Assembly: GCF_001510715.1 (NCBI RefSeq)
Contig: NZ_LMTJ01000003.1
Coordinates: 470,927 to 534,926, forward strand
Direction: 5' to 3'
Origin: Bacillus sp. FJAT-29814
GTDB lineage: Bacteria; Bacillota; Bacilli; Bacillales; Cytobacillaceae
DNA: 64,000 bases
Shown here: piece after piece, positions 1 to 7,650 of the stretch
Layout: every line of letters begins with the position of its first letter
Position numbering within the stretch: position 1 is the first letter of the stretch
Translations under genes and position numbers: made by a program
Notes under the pieces: generated by a model
What the model saw: the letters and a program-made list of their open reading frames with translations, nothing else
What the model was told of the DNA's origin: nothing
The model's database searches: none

Positions 1-377
1 AGTGGAGCCAGCGCAATAAAGATTGGAATCATTTGTGTAATCAAAAAGGCGAAGATGACCTGGTTTTTCCCCTTAAAGTGGAAGCGGGCCAAGACATATC
101 CGCTTAAAATGGCAATCAATAAGGAAAATAGTCCGGCAACCGCCGAAACAATTAAACTATTGACAATATAAGTGCCAAAGCTCGAAATGCCAAAGATATT
201 GACATAATTGTCGAAGGTCAGCTCTTTCGGCCAATACTGCAGCGGAAGGGTAAACATGTCCTTCCTTGGTTTCAATGACGTAACAAAAATCCAATACAAC
301 GGAAAGACGGTAAACAAGAGAAAACAGCCGAGGACAACTATTTTTGTCAGGAACCAAAGATTAAACTGTTTTTTCAT
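1..377 (-). CDS. Carbohydrate ABC transporter permease, MalG-like (N-terminal part)
   Basis: The minus-strand frame opens with ATG at 377-375 (MKKQFNLWFLTKIVVLG) and stays open to the window edge, giving about 125 residues. It shows a first membrane helix at residues 8-32, then the FVTSLKP and LTFDNYVNIF stretches typical of MalG-type inner-membrane permeases, a second helix near 75-97 (SLIVSAVAGLFSLLIAILSG) and the start of a third. The EAA loop would lie outside the window. The start overlaps the stop of the upstream permease by one base (TAATG), so the two are translationally coupled. It would form the membrane channel with the preceding permease; the substrate is probably a sugar but cannot be read here. 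Confidence 0.9.
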   Translation of the reverse strand, partial: MKKQFNLWFLTKIVVLGCFLLFTVFPLYWIFVTSLKPRKDMFTLPLQYWPKELTFDNYVNIFGISSFGTYIVNSLIVSAVAGLFSLLIAILSGYVLARFHFKGKNQVIFAFLITQMIPIFIALAP

Positions 378-1309
378 TAGAAGTCACCCGCCTTATTCAT
401 CTTTGTTGCCAGCAAATAGAAGATGGTGAAGAATAACAGCAGAATCATGATGACAATGCCGATTGCAGAAGCTTGTCCGTAATTTTGATCATAGATGACT
501 TTTTCCAGCATATACGTCGATAAAATGTGGGTCGACCCCGCAGGTCCGCCGTTTGTCATCGAATAAATCAGGTCCGGGAAGTTGAGAATCCAGATGACCC
601 TTAATAGAATCGTGACCGTAAGCGTTGGAATGATATAGGGAATCGTTATTCTCGTCAATTGCTGGAAGCTACTCGCCCCATCCATTTTGGCCGCTTCATA
701 CAGATCTTCGGGAATCGATTGCAGGGCAGCAAGGATCATGATCCCGAAAAAGGTGATGCCGTACCAAACATTCGCGATAATCACAGATGCCATGGCCCAT
801 TTGGGGTCGGCAAGAAATGGAATCGGGTTGTCAATCAGGTTCATCTTCAGGAGCAAATCATTGACGACGCCACTTTGGCCATTAAACATCCACCGCCAAA
901 TCAGCCCGATCAAAAACCCTGACATCGCCCATGGGAAAAACACAAACGCCTGGTACACGCCCCGCCCGCGGAATTGCCTGCGCAGCATCAAGGCAAGGAC
1001 GAAGCCAATCGATACTTGGAAAAATAACGAAATAAAGACCCAGTAAACACTATTCGTCAATGATTGTTTAAAGTTGGGGTCGGCAAGGATATCCTTGAAA
1101 TTCTGCAGGCCAATAAAGTCAATATTGGTAAGGTCAAATAATGTATAGTTTTGAAAAGACATTACCAACCCTTTAAGCAAAGGGTAATAGATAAAGATGG
1201 AGACGAGCAATAGGGCAGGCAATAGACACAGAAGTATAAAGAGTCCATGCCTGGACATTTTAAAAGCCGGCTTCAGCCGCGGCGTTTCTGTATTGGGTTG
1301 CAGTTTCAA
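377..1309 (-). CDS. Carbohydrate ABC transporter permease, MalF/UgpA-like
   Basis: A 310-residue integral membrane protein with six predicted helices, starting with a long hydrophobic helix at about residues 22-45. The cytoplasmic EAA loop that docks the ATPase is present near residue 205 (EAAKMDGASSFQQLTRITIP). Length and motif match the MalF/UgpA side of CUT1-type sugar importers. It sits between the binding-protein gene and the MalG-like permease in one minus-strand operon. No ATPase gene is visible, so the ATPase is either beyond the window edge or a shared MsmX-type subunit as in other bacilli (inference). Confidence 0.92.
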   Translation of the reverse strand: MKLQPNTETPRLKPAFKMSRHGLFILLCLLPALLLVSIFIYYPLLKGLVMSFQNYTLFDLTNIDFIGLQNFKDILADPNFKQSLTNSVYWVFISLFFQVSIGFVLALMLRRQFRGRGVYQAFVFFPWAMSGFLIGLIWRWMFNGQSGVVNDLLLKMNLIDNPIPFLADPKWAMASVIIANVWYGITFFGIMILAALQSIPEDLYEAAKMDGASSFQQLTRITIPYIIPTLTVTILLRVIWILNFPDLIYSMTNGGPAGSTHILSTYMLEKVIYDQNYGQASAIGIVIMILLLFFTIFYLLATKMNKAGDF

Positions 1310-1355
1310 AACGGTTCACCTCGCATGTTCATCCAGTTGAATTGGTCATTTTAAA

Positions 1356-1390
1356 AGGAGGGGAGAACGGCCCGGCTGTCCCCCCATCCT
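1356..1390 (-). terminator. GC-rich hairpin after the binding-protein gene (possible attenuator)
   Basis: Read on the minus strand, a G-run arm (AGGATGGGGGG) can pair with CCCCTCCT across a GC-rich loop, followed by only four T. It lies in the 98-bp gap between binding protein and permease. Such hairpins often stabilise the upstream mRNA so the binding protein is made in excess over the permeases. The short T-run makes full termination unlikely. Confidence 0.4.
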
Positions 1391-1407
1391 AAAGGATACT
1401 GTGGTTA

Positions 1408-2733
1408 TTATTTGCCCTTCTGGTCTTTTTCCTTTTGCCAGTAATCCGCCCACTTCTTCAATACATCGTCAGTAGAGGACTTCTTCAGGAGCAAGGATTG
1501 AATATCCTTTTCAGCATCTGCCCGGAACTGTCCCCAGCCCTTATAATCTACAGGCCGATCGGCGATTAAATACTCATCCGGTTTGGAGTTCATATCAATA
1601 TAGGCTGCGAAATATCCTTCTTTGAAGAATGGATCTTCGCCAGCACTCTTATGAATCGGTATGAGTGAATTTTTCTTGGCAAAATTCAGGTTTTGTTCCG
1701 GACTGGACAAGAAGGCAATCAACTTCCAGGCGGCATCTTTCTTTTTCGAGTAGGAGGAAATTCCCCATCCCGCTGTTCCCAAGGTCTGTTGGGCTACTTT
1801 CGATTCTGGTCCCTTAGGAAGCGGGGCCGTTGCCCATGTGCCTTCTTTCATATTCTCCGTGCATGTCGTAATAACCTCAGGATCTTGAATCAGCATCGCG
1901 GTCTGTCCGGAAGTGAAACCTTGCACCATCTCAGGGTAGCTCCAGTTGATGGAGTCCGGCGGTGATGCATCCTTATAAAGCTTTACGAACATTTCCAATG
2001 CCTGCTTGGCTTCCGGTGCGTTGAACATTGGCTTGCCATCTTGGGTAAAATAGCCATCAGATGGATTGATTTTGCTTCCTAAGTATGCCCAGGTCGTAAA
2101 TTCAACATAGTCGGAAGAACCGGCACCGCCCCTGAAGCTATAGCCGAAGCGATTTTTGGCAGGGTCCGTTAATTTCTTGGCCGCAGCATATAAATCTTCC
2201 CATGTTTCCGGTGCCTTCAGGCCGGCTTCATCAAACCAATCCTTGCGGTAGAATAATGTTTTTTCATAAATTCCATATGGGATGAAATAAGGTGTTTTAT
2301 CGACGAATGTTGCGCCGTGTTTAGCGGCATCGTTCAACGAATCCCAATTCTCCCAGCTGCCTGTATACTTAGAGAGGTCTTCGATAAATTTGTTATTGGA
2401 AAATTGTTTAACGGTTTGGTCGCGAACTTCAAGAACATCAATGTCCTCTTTCGCCATCAGCATTTGCGTAATTTTTTCATCGGCGCTTTGCAGAGGCGGC
2501 GAAATCAGCTGCACTTTGATTTTTGGATTCTCAGTTTCAAACTGCTTGATCATGTCCTTCAATAAAGCCGTTCTCGCCGGACTTGTTAAACTCTCAATCA
2601 TTTTCAGTGTCACTGTGCCATCTTTCTTTTCACTATCCTTTTTGCTGGACGTTTCGCTGCTGCAGCCCGAGATAATGCCCAGCAGCAGGATGACTAAACC
2701 AATCCATGCTCCAATTTTTCTATAAGCCTTCAA
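1408..2733 (-). CDS. Extracellular sugar-type solute-binding lipoprotein
   Basis: A 441-residue protein with a lipoprotein signal: hydrophobic helix at residues 9-22 and lipobox ISGC with the lipidated Cys at 24. The mature part has the family-1 extracellular binding-protein pattern: LKMIESLTSPAR, KQFETENPKIKVQLI near residue 70, and LIQDPEVI and GTAGWGISSYSKKKDAAWKLIAFL further on. It would capture a carbohydrate outside the membrane and hand it to the two permeases encoded downstream. It is the first transport gene of the operon, 43 bp after the PLP enzyme gene, with a good ribosome site (GGGAGGG). Confidence 0.92.
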   Translation of the reverse strand: MKAYRKIGAWIGLVILLLGIISGCSSETSSKKDSEKKDGTVTLKMIESLTSPARTALLKDMIKQFETENPKIKVQLISPPLQSADEKITQMLMAKEDIDVLEVRDQTVKQFSNNKFIEDLSKYTGSWENWDSLNDAAKHGATFVDKTPYFIPYGIYEKTLFYRKDWFDEAGLKAPETWEDLYAAAKKLTDPAKNRFGYSFRGGAGSSDYVEFTTWAYLGSKINPSDGYFTQDGKPMFNAPEAKQALEMFVKLYKDASPPDSINWSYPEMVQGFTSGQTAMLIQDPEVITTCTENMKEGTWATAPLPKGPESKVAQQTLGTAGWGISSYSKKKDAAWKLIAFLSSPEQNLNFAKKNSLIPIHKSAGEDPFFKEGYFAAYIDMNSKPDEYLIADRPVDYKGWGQFRADAEKDIQSLLLKKSSTDDVLKKWADYWQKEKDQKGK

Positions 2734-2776
2734 AATTAACCCTCCCTAAATTTTTATATATAAAGAGTTAAACTCT

Positions 2777-3934
2777 CTATACCAATGCCAGTGCTTGGTC
2801 AAGGTCTTGAATTAAATCGCTGCATTCTTCAAGACCCACTGAAATGCGGATGTGTCCCGGGCTGATATGGGATTGCAACAAGGATTCCGTGTTGTAACCA
2901 TAATTAGGTGATAAAACCAGGCTTTCAAAGCCGCCCCAGGAAACGCCAATCTTAAATAACTTTAGTCCGTTAATAAAAGTTTTCACGTTTTCAAATGAAT
3001 CCGCTTTCAATTCGAAGCTGAATAAACCGGAATATCCCTTTAATAATTTCTGCCCAAGTTGATAATCTGGGTGGTCATGCAGTCCAGGATAGAATACTTG
3101 TTTGACTGCCGGATGCACCTGCAAAAATTCGGCAACCTGCCTGGCGCTTTCTTGATGGGCCTTCATGCGGAGCGGCAGTGTGCGCAGGCCTCTGGTCAAC
3201 AGCCAGGCCTCATATGGAGGCATCGCTCCCCCAAATAATTGGTACTCATCGTAGAAAAGGCGGTTCATGATCTCGGTGCTGGTAATCAAGGCGCCACCGA
3301 CAATGTCGCTATGGCCACCTAAATACTTGGAGGCGGAATGAACCACAATGTCGATGCCAAATTCCAGTGGATTTTGAAAAATGGGCGTCGCCCACGTATT
3401 ATCAATAATGGTGCGAATATGGTTTGTTTTTGCCAAGCTTGCAACTGCGGGTAAATCAACTAATTGAAATGTCATGGTGGTAGGGCTTTCTAGATAGATT
3501 AATCGGGTGGATGGTGTAATGGCCTTTTCAATGTCTTCTAAAGAAGTAGATTGGATGTTTGTGTGGGAAATGCCAAATTTCTCGATGTATTTGAAAAACT
3601 TTATGGCCGGGCCATAGATATTGCTGACGCTTAAAATATGGCCGCCCGACTTGACAAATGTCAGGATGGCCGATGTGATGGATGCCATTCCGGAACTGAA
3701 TAACTTGCATTTCTCGCCTTTTTCAAGGGCGGCTATCTTTTTCTCGGCGATCTCAACGGTAGGGTTTTTCCCGCGCCAATATAGGTAGTTATTCTGCTCG
3801 TCCTGCATGGCTTCTACAAAACTATCAAAATTAGGGTAGACAAATAGCGAGTTTTGATAGACCGGCGGGACAACTGCCCCGTGGAAGCGCTCGTACTCAT
3901 CGCCTAAATGGGTGCAAATATGCTGATCATTCAT
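2777..3934 (-). CDS. Cys/Met-metabolism PLP-dependent enzyme (cystathionine gamma-synthase/lyase family)
   Basis: A 385-residue fold-type I PLP enzyme. Visible landmarks are the phosphate/PLP segment YWRGKNPTVEIAEKKIAALE near residues 52-71, SSGMASITSAIL near 80, the cofactor-ring Asp at 178 (IIDNTWATP) and the Schiff-base Lys at 203 (HSASKYLGGHSD). Members cleave or form C-S bonds (cystathionine or methionine gamma-lyase, or synthase). The exact reaction cannot be assigned by eye. Its place between a GntR regulator and a sugar-type importer is unusual and suggests a catabolic role for the imported compound (inference). It lies 15 bp after gntR in the same operon. Confidence 0.88.
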   Translation of the reverse strand: MNDQHICTHLGDEYERFHGAVVPPVYQNSLFVYPNFDSFVEAMQDEQNNYLYWRGKNPTVEIAEKKIAALEKGEKCKLFSSGMASITSAILTFVKSGGHILSVSNIYGPAIKFFKYIEKFGISHTNIQSTSLEDIEKAITPSTRLIYLESPTTMTFQLVDLPAVASLAKTNHIRTIIDNTWATPIFQNPLEFGIDIVVHSASKYLGGHSDIVGGALITSTEIMNRLFYDEYQLFGGAMPPYEAWLLTRGLRTLPLRMKAHQESARQVAEFLQVHPAVKQVFYPGLHDHPDYQLGQKLLKGYSGLFSFELKADSFENVKTFINGLKLFKIGVSWGGFESLVLSPNYGYNTESLLQSHISPGHIRISVGLEECSDLIQDLDQALALV

Positions 3935-3949
3935 CTGTATTCCCCGTTT

Positions 3950-4624
3950 CTAGATTTTTTTGATGGTCTCCTCGGTCATGTCAATCATCTTATGAAACTC
4001 CTGAAGGGCTTTCTTCGGATTTCTACGTTTGATTTCCTCAAATAACATTTGATGCAACGGGTATGTATCTTCAAAAATCTTATCAATCCCGAAAGGCCTG
4101 CTCCACAGCTTATTGAAGATTGTTGACACTGATTCTGCTACACTTTCCAGGACAGGATTATGGGAAGCTTGGTAAATCATTTTATGGAAACTCCAATCTT
4201 CCTTCGACGACTCCATTCCCAAATCACTTAAACGGATGGCTTCGGATAGATATTTCTCCATCTGTTCGAGTTCTTCCTCTGTAGCGCGGATCGCCGCAAG
4301 TTCAATAGCTTTCCCCTCAAGGAGGCGGCGCACCTCTATGACATTCAGCAGAAGAGCCTTTTCATTTTCTACCTCGATTTTCGCTTCGAACCGGAGCGAG
4401 GTATCCTTTACAAAAATTCCTTTTCCATTAATCACCTCAATCATATCGTTTGCTTCTAGGACCCTTAAACCTTCCCTTAAAGAAGAATGGCTCACATTCA
4501 GCTTTTCGGTCATCTCTTTGACGGAAGGCAGTTTATCCCCTTTCATCATATTCATTTCCTTGATATACAGCTGAATCGCTTCTACAACTCTTTCGTGTAA
4601 AGTGACCTTTTTCAAACTTTTCAT
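3950..4624 (-). CDS. FadR-type GntR family transcriptional regulator
   Basis: A 224-residue regulator. The N-terminal winged helix spans about residues 8-75 (KLPSVKEMTEKLNVSHSSLR, REGLRVLEANDMIEV), followed by an all-helical FCD ligand domain (about 88-215) with the usual LLEGKAIELAAIRAT and DWSFHKMIYQASHNPVLE stretches; its D and H residues are typical metal/carboxylate ligands. It heads the minus-strand operon with the PLP enzyme and the ABC importer and is probably their local repressor. A perfect inverted repeat just downstream of its -10 box suggests autoregulation. Confidence 0.92.
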   Translation of the reverse strand: MKSLKKVTLHERVVEAIQLYIKEMNMMKGDKLPSVKEMTEKLNVSHSSLREGLRVLEANDMIEVINGKGIFVKDTSLRFEAKIEVENEKALLLNVIEVRRLLEGKAIELAAIRATEEELEQMEKYLSEAIRLSDLGMESSKEDWSFHKMIYQASHNPVLESVAESVSTIFNKLWSRPFGIDKIFEDTYPLHQMLFEEIKRRNPKKALQEFHKMIDMTEETIKKI

Positions 4625-4680
4625 TATGGTTCCCTCTTTCGCTTTACTTGAAAGGCTACCTAAAGCTATCGGCCTATTGA

Positions 4681-4693
4681 CCTATCCGATAGG
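4681..4693. promoter_or_regulatory. Candidate GntR operator
   Basis: CCTATCCGATAGG is a perfect 6-bp inverted repeat with a one-base centre. It sits 3 bp downstream of the gntR -10 box, over the expected transcription start. A related CTATCGGCCTAT stretch follows at 4666-4677. The position and small dyad fit FadR-type operators, so binding here would block transcription of the whole operon. Confidence 0.6.
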
Positions 4694-4696
4694 TTC

Positions 4697-4725
4697 ATTA
4701 TATTGCAACTATTCCGAATTGTAAA
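4697..4725 (-). promoter_or_regulatory. SigA-type promoter of the gntR-PLP-ABC operon
   Basis: On the minus strand TTTACA (4725-4720) and TATAAT (4702-4697) are separated by exactly 17 bp, a near-consensus vegetative promoter. It lies about 75 bp upstream of gntR with the dyad operator directly after the -10. Confidence 0.75.
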
Positions 4726-4807
4726 TAATCCATTTGCAGGCCATTTAAAGGGTTCTGGTGCTACCTTGGATTGGCCTCGTCGAAGAAAAGCTTTATATAA
4801 TTAATAG

Positions 4808-4847
4808 AATTCCCCCGCCATTGATTGAATAGGTAGGGGAATTTTTT
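4808..4847 (+). terminator. Hairpin with T-run in the gntR/DUF523 gap
   Basis: AATTCCCC pairs with GGGGAATT (8 bp) across a 20-base loop, followed by TTTT. No plus-strand gene lies directly before it, so it may end an unrecognised transcript or be a relic. The rest of the 4740-5110 stretch shows no gene. Confidence 0.4.
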
Positions 4848-5113
4848 ATAGAAAATTTCTAGTGGTAAAGAGCCAGGCAATTGCCGGTAAATTCTCTGCT
4901 ATTGAGTGGTAAAAAAGATGGCAGGGGTGGTAAAATCCTTTGACCGTAATCATATAAACACGAAAATGGATAAAACCAAAGGCTATACGACTTATTATCA
5001 ATGTGTGAAAGTCCCATAAGAAGCAAACTGCCACCATGGGCTAGGCAAAATGCGTGCATGGACCGAGCAATATGCTATAAACACCTGTTCAGAATGAACA
5101 CGTCACTTTGACC

Positions 5114-5174
5114 AGAGATTACACAGAGATTACTACAGAGATTACTTAGAGATATATTGTCGACAGAGTCGACA
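5114..5174. repeat. Helically phased AGAGATTAC repeats and a SalI-type dyad
   Basis: AGAGATTAC occurs at 5114, 5125 and 5137, with a partial copy AGAGATA at 5148; the spacing is 11-12 bp, one helical turn. Immediately after is the inverted repeat TGTCGAC-AGA-GTCGACA at 5158-5174. The block lies about 120 bp upstream of the DUF523 gene and could be a multi-site regulator target. I cannot name the regulator. Confidence 0.5.
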
Positions 5175-5295
5175 TTGTAGCTTCCTTCTGCAAAAAAATT
5201 TCCACAGTATACTAAGTGCTGTTTTTGCTAACTTACAATCATAAACTTTTGATAAAATATATTGTATGAGATTTATCCTTAAGGGGGTCAGACTT

Positions 5296-5757
5296 TTGAT
5301 AGTAGTGAGTTCTTGCTTAGCGGGGTTGCTGGTAAGATATGACGGTGGGCACTGTTTAAGAAATGAAATAACGAAACTTGTAGAGGAAGGGAAAGCCATT
5401 ACGGTATGCCCTGAAGTGCTTGGCGGATTATCAACACCTAGAGAACCTGCTGAAATTATCGGTGGCAACGGAGAAGATGTACTCGATGGAAAGGCTAAAG
5501 TCGTTAATCAATTAGGGAAAGATGTTACGGATTTTTTCATAAAAGGCGCTTATGCTGCACTCGAAAAAGCTTTAGAAATAAATGCCACGATAGTCGTTCT
5601 TAAGGAAAATAGCCCATCTTGCGGCAGTTTAAGAATCTATAATGGCAAATTCGATGGTGAAAAAATTGAGGGTATGGGTGTTACTGCTGCTTTATTACGA
5701 AGAAATGGTATAAAGGTAATTTCAGATGTACAATTTGCTGAAACTCTCCTTAGTTAA
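5296..5757 (+). CDS. DUF523 family protein
   Basis: About 153 residues. I place the start at TTG 5296 because a ribosome site AAGGGGG (5281-5287) sits 8 bases before it and the protein then begins IVVSSCLAG as DUF523 proteins do; the longer frame from 5266 has no ribosome site. Conserved stretches are SSCLAGLLVRYDGG, the CPEVLGGLSTPREPAEI block and KENSPSCGSLRIYNG, with conserved Cys residues in each, suggesting metal or cluster binding. The biochemical role of the family is unknown to me. It appears to be a single-gene unit. Confidence 0.85.
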   Translation: MIVVSSCLAGLLVRYDGGHCLRNEITKLVEEGKAITVCPEVLGGLSTPREPAEIIGGNGEDVLDGKAKVVNQLGKDVTDFFIKGAYAALEKALEINATIVVLKENSPSCGSLRIYNGKFDGEKIEGMGVTAALLRRNGIKVISDVQFAETLLS

Positions 5758-5897
5758 AGAGAATGTTTCTCTGCAAATCCTTTTTGACAACTAATTTTAA
5801 GAGAATGTACTTGAAGTAGATGGGCGTTAATACAATAAGGTATAAATGAAGAGCCAAAAAATATGAAATAAGTGCGTATTGTTTATAAAAATTTTTA

Positions 5898-6007
5898 ATC
5901 AGTCTACATCCCCCAGACTGATCTGTTATTCAAAGGAGTATGTGGCAATGCACAGTCCAATTTAAGATCTCCCCTCGATTCACATTTTATAAAAATTGGG
6001 GGATAAC
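5898..6007 (+). promoter_or_regulatory. Possible translational-attenuation leader of the MFS gene
   Basis: Three elements occur in order. A hairpin ATCAGTCT/AGACTGAT lies at 5898-5922. A ribosome site AAAGGAG (5933-5939) is followed by a 5-codon frame MHSPI-stop at 5948. Finally ATCTCCCC (about 5968-5975) can pair with TTGGGGGAT (5996-6004), which is the ribosome site of the MFS gene. This is the architecture of leader-peptide attenuators before drug-resistance genes. It is inferred from layout only. Confidence 0.4.
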
Positions 6008-7228
6008 ATGAAATACAATCGGAACTTTTCGTTATTGCTTTGCGGTCAGTCTCTCGCCGATATTGGCGATATCTTATATATCGTGAGTGTAATCAGTACG
6101 ATTTTTGCATTAACTGCTTCGGCAACGTCTGCTTCCTTTGTTCCCTTTACGATCACTACATCGATGTTTATTTCTAGCCTGTTGACACCGCTTTTAATTG
6201 GAAGGGTCAATTTGACGTGGTTATTGGCTGGGTCCCAAATGGGAAAAACGGTTTTGCTTTTCATTCTGGGATTTATGTTAATGGGAATAACGGCATCGAA
6301 CTACTATTTTATTTTTCTCATGATCGGCTTGATTGCCTTTCTTGACGGATGTGCCAATCCCATTCGACAGACATTGATTCCGCATTATGTGGAACCTGAA
6401 CGTTTACTAAAAGCAAATGGCATTGCTGAAATGGTTGCTCAAATCATCCAGGCCGTGATGTGGTTTGTAGGCAGCTTGTTTTTAGTTATTGTAAGTGCAC
6501 AGCAGCTTGTTTGGATTGTTGGCGGTTTATTTATTATTTCGAGTGTGTTGTTATGTCTGTTAGAAAACGTCACTCACCAACCATCTGCGTCAAAAGGAAA
6601 GGTAGAACAGATAAAGGAAGGCTGGAAAACCTTATCTGAAACCCCGGTTTTAAGAAAGATTGCTTGGATCGACGTTTTCGAAACGATTGCCGGAACGGTA
6701 TGGATCGCAGCGATTCTCTATGTGTTTGTCAATGTTGCCTTGCATGTGGATGAAAAATGGTGGGGATATATTAACGGTGCATTCTTCATAGGATTGATTT
6801 TTGGAAGCATTTATTGCGTTAAATACTCTGCTGTGATTGAAGAAAAGTTGGGTGTGTTTATTTTCGTTGGTTCGTCGGCAAGCTGTATGATCACAATTCT
6901 GTTCGGACTCAATAATATTCCAATCGTTGCTCTGTTTTTATCACTGTGTGTAGGCTTGTTTGGGCAGTTGAAAAATATTCCGCAGCAAACCGTCATCCAA
7001 ACCAGTGTCCCAAAAGAACAACTGTCAACTGTCTATACCTCGTTAGGCGCGATTGGATCAGGGATCTTTGGCGTTGGTTCGCTTGTGATGGGGATATTGG
7101 CAGATTTGATGGGAATACGAATGGTTTTTGTTATTTCCGGGTTATTACTGGCCATTGTAAGCGCAGTTATTTATCGCAACAGGGCATTGTTTGTCAGGAA
7201 TGTGATGGAACAACAAAAGGGAATGTAG
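6008..7228 (+). CDS. MFS transporter (efflux-type)
   Basis: A 406-residue, 12-helix major facilitator. The start is ATG 6008, 4 bases after TTGGGGGAT; the longer frame starts inside that ribosome site. The N-terminus MKYNRNFSLLLCGQSLADIGD and a break between two six-helix halves around residue 200 (EGWKTLSETPVLRKIAWIDV) resemble the macrolide-efflux-like MFS group. The substrate is unknown. It stands alone between DUF523 and the T-box gene, with a structured leader that may control its translation. Confidence 0.88.
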   Translation: MKYNRNFSLLLCGQSLADIGDILYIVSVISTIFALTASATSASFVPFTITTSMFISSLLTPLLIGRVNLTWLLAGSQMGKTVLLFILGFMLMGITASNYYFIFLMIGLIAFLDGCANPIRQTLIPHYVEPERLLKANGIAEMVAQIIQAVMWFVGSLFLVIVSAQQLVWIVGGLFIISSVLLCLLENVTHQPSASKGKVEQIKEGWKTLSETPVLRKIAWIDVFETIAGTVWIAAILYVFVNVALHVDEKWWGYINGAFFIGLIFGSIYCVKYSAVIEEKLGVFIFVGSSASCMITILFGLNNIPIVALFLSLCVGLFGQLKNIPQQTVIQTSVPKEQLSTVYTSLGAIGSGIFGVGSLVMGILADLMGIRMVFVISGLLLAIVSAVIYRNRALFVRNVMEQQKGM

Positions 7229-7274
7229 GGTTTTGTTGCTGCAAAATCGTTTATTATTTCTAGTAATATTCTTA

Positions 7275-7303
7275 TTGACTTCTGTAAAATTATTTACTAG
7301 ACT
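7275..7303 (+). promoter_or_regulatory. Promoter of the T-box leader
   Basis: TTGACT (7275-7280) and TAGACT (7298-7303) with a 17-bp spacer, about 15 bp before the first conserved T-box leader bases. Confidence 0.55.
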
Positions 7304-7317
7304 ATTGATAATTATCA

Positions 7318-7617
7318 AAAAAAGGCAATGAAGAGAAAAAGTAAGATGATGTTGTTTTTCACCAGAGAGCTTCGGTAGCTGAGAAGAAGCAAAAACATGC
7401 ATTTGAACAATGGTCTCTGAGCTTCGTACTGAACGTACTTTTGTATAAGTAGGATACGACGGGATTTGGCACTCGTTATCAATGTCACAGTATAAGAGTA
7501 GTTTGTCTACTCCGTACTTGTTGAGGCAAATGGTGTGAGCTATTTGCAAATTAAGGTGGTACCGCGCGGAATTCAAACCTCGTCCTTAACTATTACAGTT
7601 AAGGCGAGGTTTTTTTG
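7318..7617 (+). ncRNA. T-box riboswitch (tRNA-Met-sensing leader)
   Basis: A complete T-box leader is seen: the 5' start GAAGAGAAAAAGTAAG, stem I with the AGAGAGCTTCGG and GCTGAGAAGAAGC loops, the specifier side GAACAATGGTCTCTGAGC with an ATG codon at 7410-7412, a stem III, and the T-box AATTAAGGTGGTACCGCG (about 7549-7566). A terminator follows: CCTCG-CCTTAAC pairs with GTTAAGG-CGAGG (7578-7610), then seven T. Uncharged tRNA-Met would pair with the ATG specifier and the T-box sequence and prevent termination, raising synthesis of the MetRS gene just downstream. Another ATG at 7397 is a less likely specifier. Confidence 0.93.
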
Positions 7618-7650
7618 TTTTTTCATTTAAATTTTTGGAGGTAATCATTT

